DNA from: Bryobacteraceae bacterium
GTDB lineage: Bacteria > Acidobacteriota > Terriglobia > Bryobacterales > Bryobacteraceae
Direction of reading: 5' to 3'
NCBI GenBank assembly: GCA_025927575.1
Contig: JAICLJ010000012.1
Coordinates: 1 to 48,447, forward strand
Length of the DNA: 48,447 bases
Part shown: in pieces, positions 1-9,215 of the stretch
How positions within the stretch are numbered: position 1 is the first letter of the stretch
Layout: each line of letters begins with the position of its first letter
The notes under the pieces: model-generated
What the model saw: only the letters and a program-made list of their open reading frames with translations
Database searches by the model: none
Told to the model about the DNA's origin: nothing
Made by a program: the position numbers and the translations under genes

Positions 1-2762
1 CCCACGCGCCCGCGCAACTGGTACAACTCGCTCAAGCCGTAGCGTTCGGCATTCTCGACGAGCATTGTATTCGCCAGCGGAATATCGATGCCGTTTTCGA
101 CAATCGTCGTCGAGACAAACACGTCGTACTCGTGATGCATGAAACCGAGCAATGCTTTTTCAACCAGCGCTTCATTCATTTGTCCATGCCCGACGCCGAT
201 ACGCGCCTGCGGAAGAAGCTCCTGGATGTATGCGGCCCGCTGAAAAATCGTGTCGATGCGGTTATGGATGAAATACACCTGTCCCTGCCGCGCTAACTCC
301 TGTTCAATGGCGGCCTTGATCAGGTCGGCGTTGAAGTGAGCAACAACGGTATTGATGGAAAGCCGGTCTTTAGGCGGAGTTTCGATCACGGACATGTCGC
401 GCAGCCCGAGCAGCGACATGTGCAGCGTCCGAGGAATCGGCGTTGCGCTCATCGCGAGAGCATCCAGATTGTGCTTCAGCTCTTTCAACCGCTCTTTGTG
501 CTTTACGCCGAAGCGCTGCTCTTCGTCAACGATCAATAAGCCAAGGTCGGCGAACTCCACGTCCTTCGAAAGCAGGCGGTGCGTGCCGATGAGGATATCT
601 ACTTTTCCCGCGGCGGTTTCAGCCAGCACGGATTTGATTTCCTTGGGCGAACGGAACCGGCTGGCTAGTTCGACGCGAACGGGAAAAGGCGCGAAGCGGC
701 GCTTAAAGGTTTCGAAATGCTGGAAAGCCAGAACAGTTGTCGGAGCGAGCACCGCAACCTGCTTGCCGTCGCCGAGAGCTTTAAAAGCGGCGCGCATGGC
801 AACTTCGGTCTTGCCGTAGCCGACATCTCCGCAAAGCAGGCGATCCATCGGCTGCTCGCTCTCCATGTCCGCTTTGATTTGCGAGGCTGCGGTTAACTGA
901 TCTTTGGTTGGCGTGTATTCGAAGGAATCCTCGAATTCGCGCTGCCAGTTACTGTCTGGCGAGAATGCAAATCCCTGAGCCATCCGGCGCTGCGCGTAGA
1001 GCTTCAGAAGTTCATCCGCCATATCGCGCATTTTCGCTTTGACTCGCGATTTGGTCTTTGACCAGCTAGCCCCGCCGAGGCGGTCGAGCGAGGGCTTGGC
1101 TTCTCCTGCGCCGCGAAACTTCTGAACCAGATCCAGCCGGGCTAAAGGCAAGTACAGTTTCGATTCGCCGGCGTACTCAATCACCATAAAATCACCGGTC
1201 TGGTCGCCTTGCGTGATCTCACGAATTCCGGCAAAACGCCCGATGCCGTGGGTCGTATGAACCACGAAATCACCCGGTTTCAGATCGGCCACATCCGCGG
1301 CGAACGCGGCAAGCTGCGATCGGGTTGGCTGTTGAGCGATCAGGTCGGAGGTCTGGAAAATGTCTTCAGAACCGAGGATCGCGATGCTAGAGTCCGCAAG
1401 CACGACGCCTCGGCGCACATTGCCTTTGATCAAGTAAGTGCTCGCAACGGCGCCCGAGTGATAGGCGCGTTCCGCGAGGCCGTGCGATCCCGCCGACGAT
1501 TCCACTCCTAACTGGTAAGGGACGCTGTATTCCTGAAGCACATCCGCCAGACGCTCAAGTTCTCCAGTGGACGCGGCGAAGAACGCCACGCGGTTGCCGC
1601 CCTCAACGAGCGTTCGCGCCTCGGCGACCGCCACCGGCATATTCCCTTTGAAATTGAGCGACGGCCGTGTTGGAATGTGAAACGAGCGCGGATCCTCGAT
1701 CGGGCTGGTGACCAATTCGAGAGTGCGCAAGCTAATCGTGGTGCGGGTCTGCAGTTGAGCGGCAAACTCCTGCCAGCTCGCGAAATTCTTTTCAGGCTCG
1801 ATACGCGCCGGTTCGGTCAGCCGTAGCCACAGGCGATCGGCGGCTGACTCCATCGCCTCGGGCTCATCGAGCACGACCAGAGCCTTCGGACATAGCGACA
1901 GCAGAGTATCGGTCCGCGGCCGCAGCAATGGAACGAGATACTCCCAGCCCGGAAACGGGTCGCCCGGATTCAGCAGATCGTCGTTGTCCCCGTCCATTGC
2001 TTCTCCCAACTGGCGCAATGTGGAGAGCGAGCGAGGGTGTTCCAACAAAGGCAGTAGCAGCGTGGAATTCAGCTTCAGGATGGATCTCTGCGATTCAACA
2101 TCGAAGCTGCGAATCGATTCGATCTCGTCGCCAAAAAACTCGATGCGGACCGGTTTCTGCGCCTCGGCAGGGAAGACGTCGAGGATTCCACCGCGTCCCG
2201 AATATTCACCTACCATTTCGACAGGGTCGCGCTTTTCGTAGCCGATGCTCTCCAGATGTTGAATCAGATCTTCGAGGGGAATCTCTTCGCCAGTGCGCAA
2301 GTTGAGCGCCAGTTGCCGATAAAAATCGGCGCCTTCAATACGGTATAGCGCGGAGGCGACCGGCGCGATCGTGAGCGGAACCTTTTTAGTGGAAAGGCGC
2401 CAGAGTCCAATGGCGCGGCGCGCTGCGATTTCGTTGTGAGGAGACAGACGCTGGTGCGGAAGAACGTCGAGCGCGGGTATTAATTGCGGGCGCGGCGCAT
2501 CGCGATCGTCGATCAGCAGGTCGAAAAAGGCCTCGGCAGATTCCAGAAGGGCTTCGGCTTCCTTATTGCCGTCAACCAGAATGAGCAGCGGGCGGTCGGT
2601 CGCCTGGTAAAGCAGTGACAGGTACAGCGCTTTCGCGGTTGGCGTCAAGCCCGAAATGGAGAATGCTCCAGAGTCGCCGCGCGTCAGGTGCTGAAGAAGA
2701 GTTTGAAAAGCGTGCTGTTTGGCGGCTGACTGAAACAGCTCACGAATTGCCGGGTGAATCAC
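1..2762 (-). CDS. mfd: Transcription-repair coupling factor Mfd (C-terminus outside window)
   Basis: Mfd is an ATP-driven DNA translocase that removes stalled RNA polymerase and recruits UvrA for transcription-coupled repair. About 920 residues are visible. The N-terminal part is a UvrB-like module. A CarD-like RNA-polymerase interaction domain follows, recognised by GDFVVHTTHGIGRF (near 1250-1290). The RecG-like motor shows Walker A GDVGYGKTEVA (near 810), the DEEQ box in LIVDEEQRFGVKHKE (near 520) and STTIVENGIDIP (near 110). The window ends inside helicase motif VI, LRGRVG. The start is GTG at 2760-2762, which overlaps the TGA of the upstream gene in a GTGA arrangement, so translation is probably coupled. 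The reading frame is open throughout. The missing part is the last motor segment and the C-terminal autoinhibitory domain. Confidence 0.96.
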   Translation of the reverse strand, partial: MIHPAIRELFQSAAKQHAFQTLLQHLTRGDSGAFSISGLTPTAKALYLSLLYQATDRPLLILVDGNKEAEALLESAEAFFDLLIDDRDAPRPQLIPALDVLPHQRLSPHNEIAARRAIGLWRLSTKKVPLTIAPVASALYRIEGADFYRQLALNLRTGEEIPLEDLIQHLESIGYEKRDPVEMVGEYSGRGGILDVFPAEAQKPVRIEFFGDEIESIRSFDVESQRSILKLNSTLLLPLLEHPRSLSTLRQLGEAMDGDNDDLLNPGDPFPGWEYLVPLLRPRTDTLLSLCPKALVVLDEPEAMESAADRLWLRLTEPARIEPEKNFASWQEFAAQLQTRTTISLRTLELVTSPIEDPRSFHIPTRPSLNFKGNMPVAVAEARTLVEGGNRVAFFAASTGELERLADVLQEYSVPYQLGVESSAGSHGLAERAYHSGAVASTYLIKGNVRRGVVLADSSIAILGSEDIFQTSDLIAQQPTRSQLAAFAADVADLKPGDFVVHTTHGIGRFAGIREITQGDQTGDFMVIEYAGESKLYLPLARLDLVQKFRGAGEAKPSLDRLGGASWSKTKSRVKAKMRDMADELLKLYAQRRMAQGFAFSPDSNWQREFEDSFEYTPTKDQLTAASQIKADMESEQPMDRLLCGDVGYGKTEVAMRAAFKALGDGKQVAVLAPTTVLAFQHFETFKRRFAPFPVRVELASRFRSPKEIKSVLAETAAGKVDILIGTHRLLSKDVEFADLGLLIVDEEQRFGVKHKERLKELKHNLDALAMSATPIPRTLHMSLLGLRDMSVIETPPKDRLSINTVVAHFNADLIKAAIEQELARQGQVYFIHNRIDTIFQRAAYIQELLPQARIGVGHGQMNEALVEKALLGFMHHEYDVFVSTTIVENGIDIPLANTMLVENAERYGLSELYQLRGRV

Positions 2763-3259
2763 GGCCGCTGGAGTCGCGCCTCCGGCGCTGAATGCCGTTC
2801 CAGGATTTTAGCTGCTATGTCTGTTGTGGAATAGCCGGCCTCAAGTGGCAGAGCCAGCACCTGTCCGCCGGCCGCTTCGACTTCCTCACGGCCCGCAATG
2901 AAGTGCGACCAATCGGCGCCTTTCACCAATACATCGGGAAGAAGCGCCGCGATCAACTCGCGGGGCGTTGCTTCGTCAAACAGCGTGACGGCGTCCACGG
3001 CTTCCAACTGCAACGCCAGTGCAATCCGCTGTTGCTCATTGAAGAACGGCCTCCCCAGACCCTTCATCCGCTGAACGCCGGCATCCGTATTCAGGCCAAG
3101 AATCAGAATGTCGCCGAGGGACCGCGCACTTTCGAGTAGCCGGATATGGCCAGGGTGAAGAATGTCGTAGCAGCCGTTTGTGAAGACAACGCGCTGGTTT
3201 TCGTCTTTCCACTGGCGCCGGCGATCCACCAATTCCAGGCGTTGATAGAAACGCGGCAT
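2759..3259 (-). CDS. rfaE2: RfaE2-type D-glycero-beta-D-manno-heptose 1-phosphate adenylyltransferase
   Basis: This 166-residue cytosolic nucleotidyltransferase probably makes ADP-heptose for the lipopolysaccharide inner core. It carries the cytidylyltransferase signature GCYDILHPGH, with the two catalytic histidines at about residues 35 and 38. VLVKGADW and the C-terminal STTDIAAKI match the RfaE2/HldE C-domain. It is a stand-alone adenylyltransferase; the sugar-kinase half found in fused HldE is absent and must be encoded elsewhere. Its stop codon overlaps the GTG start of mfd, so the two are co-transcribed although their functions are unrelated. The family also contains FAD synthetase and glycerol-phosphate cytidylyltransferases, but the KGADW segment favours RfaE2. 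Confidence 0.88.
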   Translation of the reverse strand: MPRFYQRLELVDRRRQWKDENQRVVFTNGCYDILHPGHIRLLESARSLGDILILGLNTDAGVQRMKGLGRPFFNEQQRIALALQLEAVDAVTLFDEATPRELIAALLPDVLVKGADWSHFIAGREEVEAAGGQVLALPLEAGYSTTDIAAKILERHSAPEARLQRP

Positions 3260-3328
3260 GATATCTACAGTCTAGCGGCACGCCTATTTCGCCCTCGCGT
3301 ACGCGCAAATTCGAAAGTTCCGGTAACG

Positions 3329-3354
3329 CTCGGGCCGGGCATGCCCCTACACGC
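3329..3354. repeat. REP-like palindromic repeat, GCATGC core
   Basis: This intergenic copy has a perfect 10-bp palindrome GGGCATGCCC (3337-3346). Read on the minus strand, it begins TGTAGGGGCATGCCCGG. The TGTAGGG arm and GCATGC core are shared with copies near 6151, 6193 and 20722. It lies upstream of rfaE2. Confidence 0.5.
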
Positions 3355-3443
3355 ACTGAGTTTGATCGCTTTGGACGGGTGGTCGGTCTATCCGGCTCAG
3401 ATCTAGGATGGCCGTGGGCGCGCGATCTTCATTCGGTACAGTT

Positions 3444-3569
3444 TCACGGCTGGATGTCGACCGGTTCTCGCTCGAGCATGGCGAACAGGCCCATCAGAGC
3501 TACTTTCGCCAAAGCAATCCCCGCCAGCATGGTGATGGGACCAACAACGACAACTAACAATGCGTCCAT
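3444..3569 (-). CDS. Small single-span membrane peptide (41 aa)
   Basis: The reading frame runs from ATG at 3567-3569 to TGA at 3444-3446 and encodes 41 residues. Residues 4-31 are almost entirely hydrophobic (LLVVVVGPITMLAGI, then LMGLFAML), followed by a charged tail, EREPVDIQP. This fits one transmembrane helix with a short tail. A GAGG ribosome binding site lies about 6 bases before the ATG. It is divergent from the DUF892 gene at 3748 and on the same strand as rfaE2, 184 bp upstream of it. I do not recognise a family. The hydrophobic pattern and ribosome site argue that it is real, but its short length keeps confidence moderate. Confidence 0.5.
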   Translation of the reverse strand: MDALLVVVVGPITMLAGIALAKVALMGLFAMLEREPVDIQP

Positions 3570-3747
3570 TTCCGCCTCTGGAGACTTATCGGCCACGGTT
3601 CTTCAAAACTTGAATTCCCGTGTTTCAGCCCGGAAGCTAAGAACCGCGCATACCCGTGAAATTGCCAGGGTGCCGGGCAGGCCGCCTGAAACATCACACA
3701 GGACGCGGGCAGGGCATGCGGTTCGTTCAATACGTCGGAAGGAGCTT

Positions 3748-4278
3748 ATGAAGATCACCAGCATAAAAGAATTATTTCTGGATACTCTGAACTCGATTTT
3801 TGATATTGAGCAGCAACTCACGGTTGCGCTGCCGAGGATGGCGGAAGCCTCTTCTACCCCCGAACTGCGGCAGGCCTTCGAGCAGCATCTGAACGAGACA
3901 AGAGAGCATGTCGACCGCGCACAGCAGATCTTCAAGCAAATCGGCGAGCGCCCCGGGCGGAAGCCCAACTTGGTTTTGGAAGGGATGACTCAAGGAGTTG
4001 AAGAACTGATCGGCAATCTCGACGAAGGGCCGCTTCGAGATGCCGCGCTGATCATGGCAGGCAACCAGATCGAACACTTCGAGATGACTTTTTACGGTTC
4101 ACTGCGGACTTTTGCGACGCTGTTTGGCAACAAAGAGATTGCCGCCCTTCTCGAGAAAACGCTTGACGAGGAAAAGCGCGCCGACAGCATGCTCACAGAG
4201 ATTGCGGAACAGCTGGTGAACCTGCGGGCTATCCACGAAGAGGCCGCATCGAGCGCCGGGCGTCCAGGATCCACCTGA
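3748..4278 (+). CDS. DUF892/YciE-type ferritin-like protein
   Basis: This 176-residue all-helical protein begins KITSIKELFLDTLNSIFDIEQQL, the typical opening of the DUF892 (YciE/YciF) family. These proteins have a ferritin-like four-helix fold and are usually linked to stress responses. Candidate metal ligands occur in the helix pairs, for example E in IEQQ, QHLNETREH and NQIEHFE, and the late EEKRAD. The frame is open further upstream to 3379, but ATG at 3748 has a strong GGAAGGAG site (3737-3744) and matches the family start. It converges with the DUF2071 gene, leaving a 23-bp gap. The substrate and exact role are unknown for the family. Confidence 0.88.
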   Translation: MKITSIKELFLDTLNSIFDIEQQLTVALPRMAEASSTPELRQAFEQHLNETREHVDRAQQIFKQIGERPGRKPNLVLEGMTQGVEELIGNLDEGPLRDAALIMAGNQIEHFEMTFYGSLRTFATLFGNKEIAALLEKTLDEEKRADSMLTEIAEQLVNLRAIHEEAASSAGRPGST

Positions 4279-4301
4279 GAACCACGAGGTTTCGGCTGAG
4301 A

Positions 4302-5021
4302 TCAGGATAAATATCTCGGCGGCGCAATGCGCGCATCGACACCCGGTGAATAATGGACGAGCGGTGAACCGGTGACCGCAGGCACGCCTGACTGCTCAAC
4401 AATATTCTGTTCCAAGCGTAAGGCTTCCGCCCGGTGCAAGGCCCAAGGCGGATGCTCGGCATCCACGAGCGCCAGGCGGCCGCCCCACAATGTATACAGC
4501 CGGAAACGAGCGGTCAGGAAGATATCGAGATCTTCCGCCGCTATCGCATCGCGGATTCCGATGCTGGCCAGATTGTGCGCCGATCCAAAAGGGGCTCGGC
4601 GGACACTTTCGTAATGGATCACGTCTTTCCGCAAGTCGACCCGCATGCGAGCCCATCGGTACGGAAGACGAAAAAATGTCCGCGCGGCTAACACTGCTGG
4701 AAGACGTGCCGCGTCCAGGGTGAAGAACCAGATGGACGCTTTGCCGTGCCGGTCTCGAACGTATGTACGCACGTTTGTTTCGGGAAACCGGGAAATCCAC
4801 GGCAGCGCCGGAACCAGCGGAGGGTGCAGTCGTGTCACGACGAATGGAACCAGGCCGATCCAGGCGGAGCCGTCGAAAGTATCGAGATCGAGTCCCGGAG
4901 GTACAAGTGGACGAATCTGCGCGGGCGGATAGCACCAATGCAGGAATGTGACAAATTTCCAGCCCTGAAACATCAGCGGCGTTTCGACCTGGTCAGGCGG
5001 ATATTGATTAAGTGCAGGCAT
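4302..5021 (-). CDS. YqjF/DUF2071 family protein
   Basis: This 239-residue protein matches the YqjF (DUF2071) family, which has an acetoacetate-decarboxylase-like fold and no firmly established reaction. Recognisable segments are the N-terminal MFQGWKFVTFLHWCYPP, then VPPGLDLDTFDGSAWIGLVPF, FPETNVRTYV and the C-terminal GSPLVHYSPGVDARI. It has no signal peptide and is probably cytosolic. It is divergent from the Tat-exported hydrolase at 5060; only 38 bp separate the start codons, so the two promoters must overlap. Confidence 0.87.
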   Translation of the reverse strand: MPALNQYPPDQVETPLMFQGWKFVTFLHWCYPPAQIRPLVPPGLDLDTFDGSAWIGLVPFVVTRLHPPLVPALPWISRFPETNVRTYVRDRHGKASIWFFTLDAARLPAVLAARTFFRLPYRWARMRVDLRKDVIHYESVRRAPFGSAHNLASIGIRDAIAAEDLDIFLTARFRLYTLWGGRLALVDAEHPPWALHRAEALRLEQNIVEQSGVPAVTGSPLVHYSPGVDARIAPPRYLS

Positions 5022-5040
5022 GCTGTGCCTCTCTGCATTA

Positions 5041-5057
5041 CACTCTTGTAACGAGTG
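5041..5057. promoter_or_regulatory. Inverted repeat between divergent starts
   Basis: CACTC and GAGTG form a 5-bp inverted repeat separated by TTGTAAC. It fills the 38-bp gap between the divergent DUF2071 and hydrolase start codons, immediately before the hydrolase ATG. It could be an operator or a chance match; nothing further supports it. Confidence 0.25.
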
Positions 5058-5059
5058 CT

Positions 5060-6130
5060 ATGACAAAATTACAAAATCTGACGACCCGCCGCGGGTTTAT
5101 GTCACAGGCGGCCGCTGTCGCGGCAGTCGAGGCGGCTGCATCGGGAAGCATACAAGCTGCAACGGGCGCATCGAACGATATGAATGAGTTCACTATCTAT
5201 CAGGAACGCCGCCGGCAAGCGCTCTGGGGCTTACTCGGCGACCTGCCGTGGCAGCATAAACCTGCTCCGCCCAAAGTTATTCGAACGGAAGACCACGGCG
5301 AGTACACCCTTACACGATTGGTTCTGGACTTGAACGGCGTGGAACCCGTGCCCGCGCTTCTGCTGATTCCTAAACGATTGCAGCATCCCGCGCCAGGTCT
5401 TTTATTTATCCACTGGCATGCGGGCATGTACGACCTCGGAAAGGAACAGTTGATCCGGGGAACAAGCGTGCAGCCGGCGTATGCCCCGGTCTGCGCCGAA
5501 TTAGGTCTGGTGACGCTTGCCATCGATAGCTGGTGCTTTGGGGAGCGCAAACACGACGCAAACGGGCACAGGGGCGAGGAAGACGCCTTCAAGCTGATGC
5601 TGTGGCGTGGCCAGGTGCTATGGGGAATGATGATGTTTGATGAATTCCGGGCCCTGTCATATCTCGCGAGCCGCCCCGAAGTGGATCGGAAGAGATTAGG
5701 AGCGTTCGGCATGTCGATGGGCTCGACCAAAGCCTGGTGGCTTGGGGGATTGGACTCACGGGTGCACCTGACGGTCGACGTATGTTGTTTGACGGACTAT
5801 GAATCGCTGATTGCGGCGCACGGGTTGAGCGGCCATGGCGTGTATTACTTCGTGCCATCGCTGCTTAAACAGTTCGATACGTTTCAGGTGAATGAGCTGA
5901 TTGTGCCGCGCCCGCATCTGAGCGTGAATGGCCGAAAAGATCCCCTTACGCCGCCGGCGGGAGTCGAACACGTACGCGAGAAGCTATTACCGCTGTATCG
6001 CAAGTACGGGCGCGACCGAGACTGCCGGATCGAACTATTCGACTGCGCGCACGAAGAGACGCCGGAGATGCGCAAGATCATCATCGATTGGATGCAGCGG
6101 TATTTGGCCGGGCCCGAAACGCGGGCGTAA
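5060..6130 (+). CDS. Tat-exported alpha/beta-hydrolase, acetyl-esterase-like
   Basis: The protein has 356 residues from ATG 5060. The N-terminus has a twin-arginine signal (TTRRGFM) followed by an Ala-rich hydrophobic stretch, so it is exported folded. The mature part is an alpha/beta-hydrolase of the dienelactone-hydrolase/acetyl-xylan-esterase type. The nucleophile elbow is GMSMG (Ser219). The acid is probably Asp294 in NGRKDPLTPP and the base His331 in DCAHEE. The oxyanion region is near FIHWHAG. An upstream in-frame ATG at 5012 would place 16 extra residues before the Tat motif and is unlikely. tatA lies about 6 kb downstream. The substrate is not predictable; esters of plant polysaccharides are one possibility. 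Confidence 0.85.
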   Translation: MTKLQNLTTRRGFMSQAAAVAAVEAAASGSIQAATGASNDMNEFTIYQERRRQALWGLLGDLPWQHKPAPPKVIRTEDHGEYTLTRLVLDLNGVEPVPALLLIPKRLQHPAPGLLFIHWHAGMYDLGKEQLIRGTSVQPAYAPVCAELGLVTLAIDSWCFGERKHDANGHRGEEDAFKLMLWRGQVLWGMMMFDEFRALSYLASRPEVDRKRLGAFGMSMGSTKAWWLGGLDSRVHLTVDVCCLTDYESLIAAHGLSGHGVYYFVPSLLKQFDTFQVNELIVPRPHLSVNGRKDPLTPPAGVEHVREKLLPLYRKYGRDRDCRIELFDCAHEETPEMRKIIIDWMQRYLAGPETRA

Positions 6131-6150
6131 GCCCAATTGCGAATATCACG

Positions 6151-6176
6151 CTAGGGATGTGCATGCCCGTCCTTAG
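6151..6176. repeat. REP-like imperfect palindrome, GCATGC core
   Basis: This 26-nt imperfect palindrome starts CTAGGGATG, is centred on GCATGC and ends CCCGTCCTTAG. It sits 20 bp after the hydrolase stop and 16 bp before a second, better palindrome. The pair lies between convergent genes and could also act as a two-way terminator. Confidence 0.45.
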
Positions 6177-6192
6177 CGATCTTTCACAGTTG

Positions 6193-6218
6193 TAGGGTCC
6201 AGGCATGCCCGGACCCTA
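6193..6218. repeat. REP-like near-perfect 26-bp palindrome
   Basis: TAGGGTCC and GGACCCTA form a perfect 8-bp inverted repeat around the self-complementary GGCATGCC; only one base pair of the 26 bp is mismatched. It lies between the convergent hydrolase and TonB-receptor genes. No T-run follows on either side, so a repeat element or protein-binding site fits better than a classic intrinsic terminator. Confidence 0.6.
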
Positions 6219-6280
6219 TATCCGCAACGAACCGCGTTAGTGCGCTGAGGCGAGCGGCGAAAGACCCCCCGAGCCTTTCA

Positions 6281-9205
6281 TTAGAACCGGAACCGTAACA
6301 TCAATTCGATGCGGCGGTTATTCGTCGGTGTCTGCTCGGCTCCGTATCCTCCGGCGATACTTGTCGATTCTAAGAACAGCGGAGACGTCAATATCCCAAC
6401 CGGCGTGTCGTAGTTTACATTGTTCAGGAGATTCCGCGCATTGATGGAGAGCGTCAAGTTATACCTGTGCTCCGTCAAATCGCTGAATCCACCCCCCCAG
6501 TGGCCGTGCCCGCCTCCTTGTGCGCGGGCGCCGCCAACGACACCTTTCACCTTGGTCGTGCCAAAGCCGAATGTCCGGCTCAAGCGTAGGTTCACGGAAA
6601 ACTGCCCGGGCGCATTCCCGGCGTTATGGGCGAGGATGGTGTCGCCCGGTTGCGGATTCGTGTTCAGAAAGCCATACGGAGTAGAAATAATGTTTAGGCC
6701 TGGGCCGCTGGCCAAAGCGGGGCGGTCGTTGATAACGCCGTCGTGGTTATTGTCCGCTCCAGTATTGATGTTAAACGGCATTCCCGAGCGGACAATGATG
6801 AACGGCGAAAGTTCGACTCTCCAGGGAGCCATGACACTGCCGCCAATGAACGCTCTGTTCTGAATGTCCATTGAAGAACGGCTCCATTCGGCATCTAAAT
6901 CGTATTGGTTCACGGGCAGCGCGCCCCCACCGAGGCCGCCGGCATTCGTATGTACATTGTTCCAGATGTACGCGCCGAAAAGTGACGCGCGCGAGCCGAT
7001 CTGGCTATTTACTCGTACGAACAATTGAGACTGCTTGAGCAGGCCCCCGGATTCGAACTGGTAGATATCGCCCACGTCACCAAACGGGCGCACACCCAAT
7101 GGCGGCGCCCCGGGCAGGCCTGTTCCCGGCGCATTGATGTTTCGTGTGGTGTATTGATGAACGGCCCGTGTATTGGTGAAGTTCACCGAGAGCGTCGTGT
7201 GCTTCAACAACTGCTGATCGACGCCGATTGCCGATTGAATCAAGTACGGTGCCCGAAGATTCGGATCGACTTGATAGACGAGACGGCGGTTGGAAGCCGC
7301 GAGGGCCGAGATCGGCGGAAGATTTGGATAAAAGTCTGGATTCACCAGCGTCGGGTAGTTCAACAAGTAAGACTGTTGGTTGACGCCGTTGTTCTGGTTC
7401 GCCAACAGGAGATCACTGTCGTCGAAGCGAACATAAAAAAGTCCAAATCCGCCCCGAATCACTGTCTTGGGCCGGCCCGATGACTTGGATAGTTGGGGGG
7501 ACCATGCAAACCCGATGCGGGGAGCGAAATCGAGGCGATCCCGGAGATTAGTCTGCCCCTCCCAGCGGAGACCTGTGCTCAGCGTAAAATTAGAGGCGAC
7601 GCGCCAGTCGTCTTGTACGAACAAGCCGGCATCCACCTGATTCACGCCGAGCGCCGGATTGCCGACATTGATGGTGAACTGATTCGGTATACCCGAAGCA
7701 AATGCGGGCGTAACTGACATAGGCTCTGCGCCCGGCGTCGGCGGTGGCAGTGTCACCGTACAGTCAGGGGTCGGTTCCAGGCACCCGAATTGGTAGGTTC
7801 CGTTGAAATTCTTCGGTGAGTACGTGTCGAGAATATCGCCCCGAATCCTCGCGCCGAATTTAATGTTGTGAGTGCCGTGCGAGACAGTCACATAGTTCTG
7901 AAACTCGTAGTTATTCTGCGACTGGCTGTTGTTCCCTTTAACCGAGCCCCCGGTAGTGAAAGCTCCGGGCACGGTGATTTGCGGCCCGCTGCTCACCGCC
8001 GTTTGCTCCATGGTGCTTCGGCTGAATTGAAACCGCATCTCGTTCACGACCGTGCTCGAAAGGATCGACGTATCGGTGATGCGAGCTTCGTCTTCCTTGT
8101 TCTGGAAAGTGTAGCCGTTCGCCGGTAGATCAAATCCGAAAACGCCGTAGAGGTCCCGATTGTTGAGATCGTGTGAGTACCGCAGGCTGAGCGTGTTATT
8201 CTTCCCGAGTTGCCAGTCGACACGCGGGCTGATGGACATGCGCTGCTGCGGCGTCGGTACAAAACTTCGGTCATTCACGACGTTTCCAGCGCTATCGAGA
8301 ACAAACGCATTAAGAATGCCATTGTCCTGAATCTGGCGCCGGTCGAAATCCATAAAAAAGCTGGCGTTCTTGGTGATCCTGCCGCTGAGATTTCCACCAT
8401 AGCGCTGCGTCCGGAAATCCGGCGTTTCCGCCAGATAAGGATTGCGGGAGTTCAACGCGCCGTCGCTGATGCTGTAATAACCAGTTCCGTGCAGTCTGTC
8501 GGTCCCGGGTTTCGTGAATATCTCGATGCGCCCGTGTCCCAATTTTTCGTACTCAGAAGAGAACGGGTTCTGGTTGATGCGGATTTCGCGAATGGTTTCT
8601 TTCGGCGGTAGTCTGCCCGACGAAAATCCATCGACATAAATTTGTGAACCGCCGGGGCCCGCCGACGGCCCGGCGAGCGCTTCCAGATCCTGCTGCAGGT
8701 CATCCGGGTCGTCCGGCAGAGCATCGAGATCTTCTTTCTTCAGAACCAGTTGACCCGCGTTCTGAGTTGGGTCGACGCTGACCTGGGTCGCGTTGCTTTC
8801 TTCGACCGTTAATTCCTGCTTAACCGATGAAGGTCTCATGACGACGTCGCCTTCGGCCGGTTGCCCTGAACTCACGGAAATGGCCACCACGCCGGTTTGT
8901 GTCAGCCCTTGTAATTCCGTCGAGACCGTGTAAGTCCCCGGAGCAACGCCTCTGAAGACGTAAACTCCGTCGGCATTCGTCTGTGCGGTGCGCGTGGCCC
9001 CATCTTGATTGGTCAGCGTCACTGTCACCTTCGGGATAACGCCGCCGGTGTCGTCTTTGACAGTGCCGCGGACGGTGCCACCGTTCGTTACAGGCGGGGC
9101 CTCCGCCGTTTGCGGGCTCTGCGCTGGAACTGTTGTCTGGGCGGAAAGAAATGCCGCCGGCAAAAGTAGACACAGTACCGCTAAATGCACTTTATGCTTT
9201 AACAT
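6281..9205 (-). CDS. Oar-like TonB-dependent outer-membrane receptor
   Basis: This 974-residue protein starts at ATG 9205 with a signal peptide (KHKVHLAVLCLLLPAAFLSAQ). The frame is open upstream, but that part overlaps the preceding gene. Residues about 45-115 form a carboxypeptidase-regulatory-like domain (GTVRGTVKDDTGGVIPKVTV, GVYVFRGVAPGTYTV). A plug-like region follows (LDALPDDPDDLQQDLEALAG, GRLPPKETIREIRINQNPFS), then a long beta-barrel ending in an aromatic residue, LMLRFRF. This architecture is greatly expanded in Acidobacteriota, where substrates are mostly unknown but often thought to be glycans or peptides. The gene lies 10 bp downstream of the DUF5666 gene on the same strand, so the two probably share a transcript. 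Confidence 0.9.
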   Translation of the reverse strand: MLKHKVHLAVLCLLLPAAFLSAQTTVPAQSPQTAEAPPVTNGGTVRGTVKDDTGGVIPKVTVTLTNQDGATRTAQTNADGVYVFRGVAPGTYTVSTELQGLTQTGVVAISVSSGQPAEGDVVMRPSSVKQELTVEESNATQVSVDPTQNAGQLVLKKEDLDALPDDPDDLQQDLEALAGPSAGPGGSQIYVDGFSSGRLPPKETIREIRINQNPFSSEYEKLGHGRIEIFTKPGTDRLHGTGYYSISDGALNSRNPYLAETPDFRTQRYGGNLSGRITKNASFFMDFDRRQIQDNGILNAFVLDSAGNVVNDRSFVPTPQQRMSISPRVDWQLGKNNTLSLRYSHDLNNRDLYGVFGFDLPANGYTFQNKEDEARITDTSILSSTVVNEMRFQFSRSTMEQTAVSSGPQITVPGAFTTGGSVKGNNSQSQNNYEFQNYVTVSHGTHNIKFGARIRGDILDTYSPKNFNGTYQFGCLEPTPDCTVTLPPPTPGAEPMSVTPAFASGIPNQFTINVGNPALGVNQVDAGLFVQDDWRVASNFTLSTGLRWEGQTNLRDRLDFAPRIGFAWSPQLSKSSGRPKTVIRGGFGLFYVRFDDSDLLLANQNNGVNQQSYLLNYPTLVNPDFYPNLPPISALAASNRRLVYQVDPNLRAPYLIQSAIGVDQQLLKHTTLSVNFTNTRAVHQYTTRNINAPGTGLPGAPPLGVRPFGDVGDIYQFESGGLLKQSQLFVRVNSQIGSRASLFGAYIWNNVHTNAGGLGGGALPVNQYDLDAEWSRSSMDIQNRAFIGGSVMAPWRVELSPFIIVRSGMPFNINTGADNNHDGVINDRPALASGPGLNIISTPYGFLNTNPQPGDTILAHNAGNAPGQFSVNLRLSRTFGFGTTKVKGVVGGARAQGGGHGHWGGGFSDLTEHRYNLTLSINARNLLNNVNYDTPVGILTSPLFLESTSIAGGYGAEQTPTNNRRIELMLRFRF

Positions 9206-9215
9206 GAATCCTCGG

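Noticed and set aside
7025-7483. Open plus-strand frame within the TonB receptor
   Set aside because: It is antisense to a clear receptor gene and shows no domain or signal.
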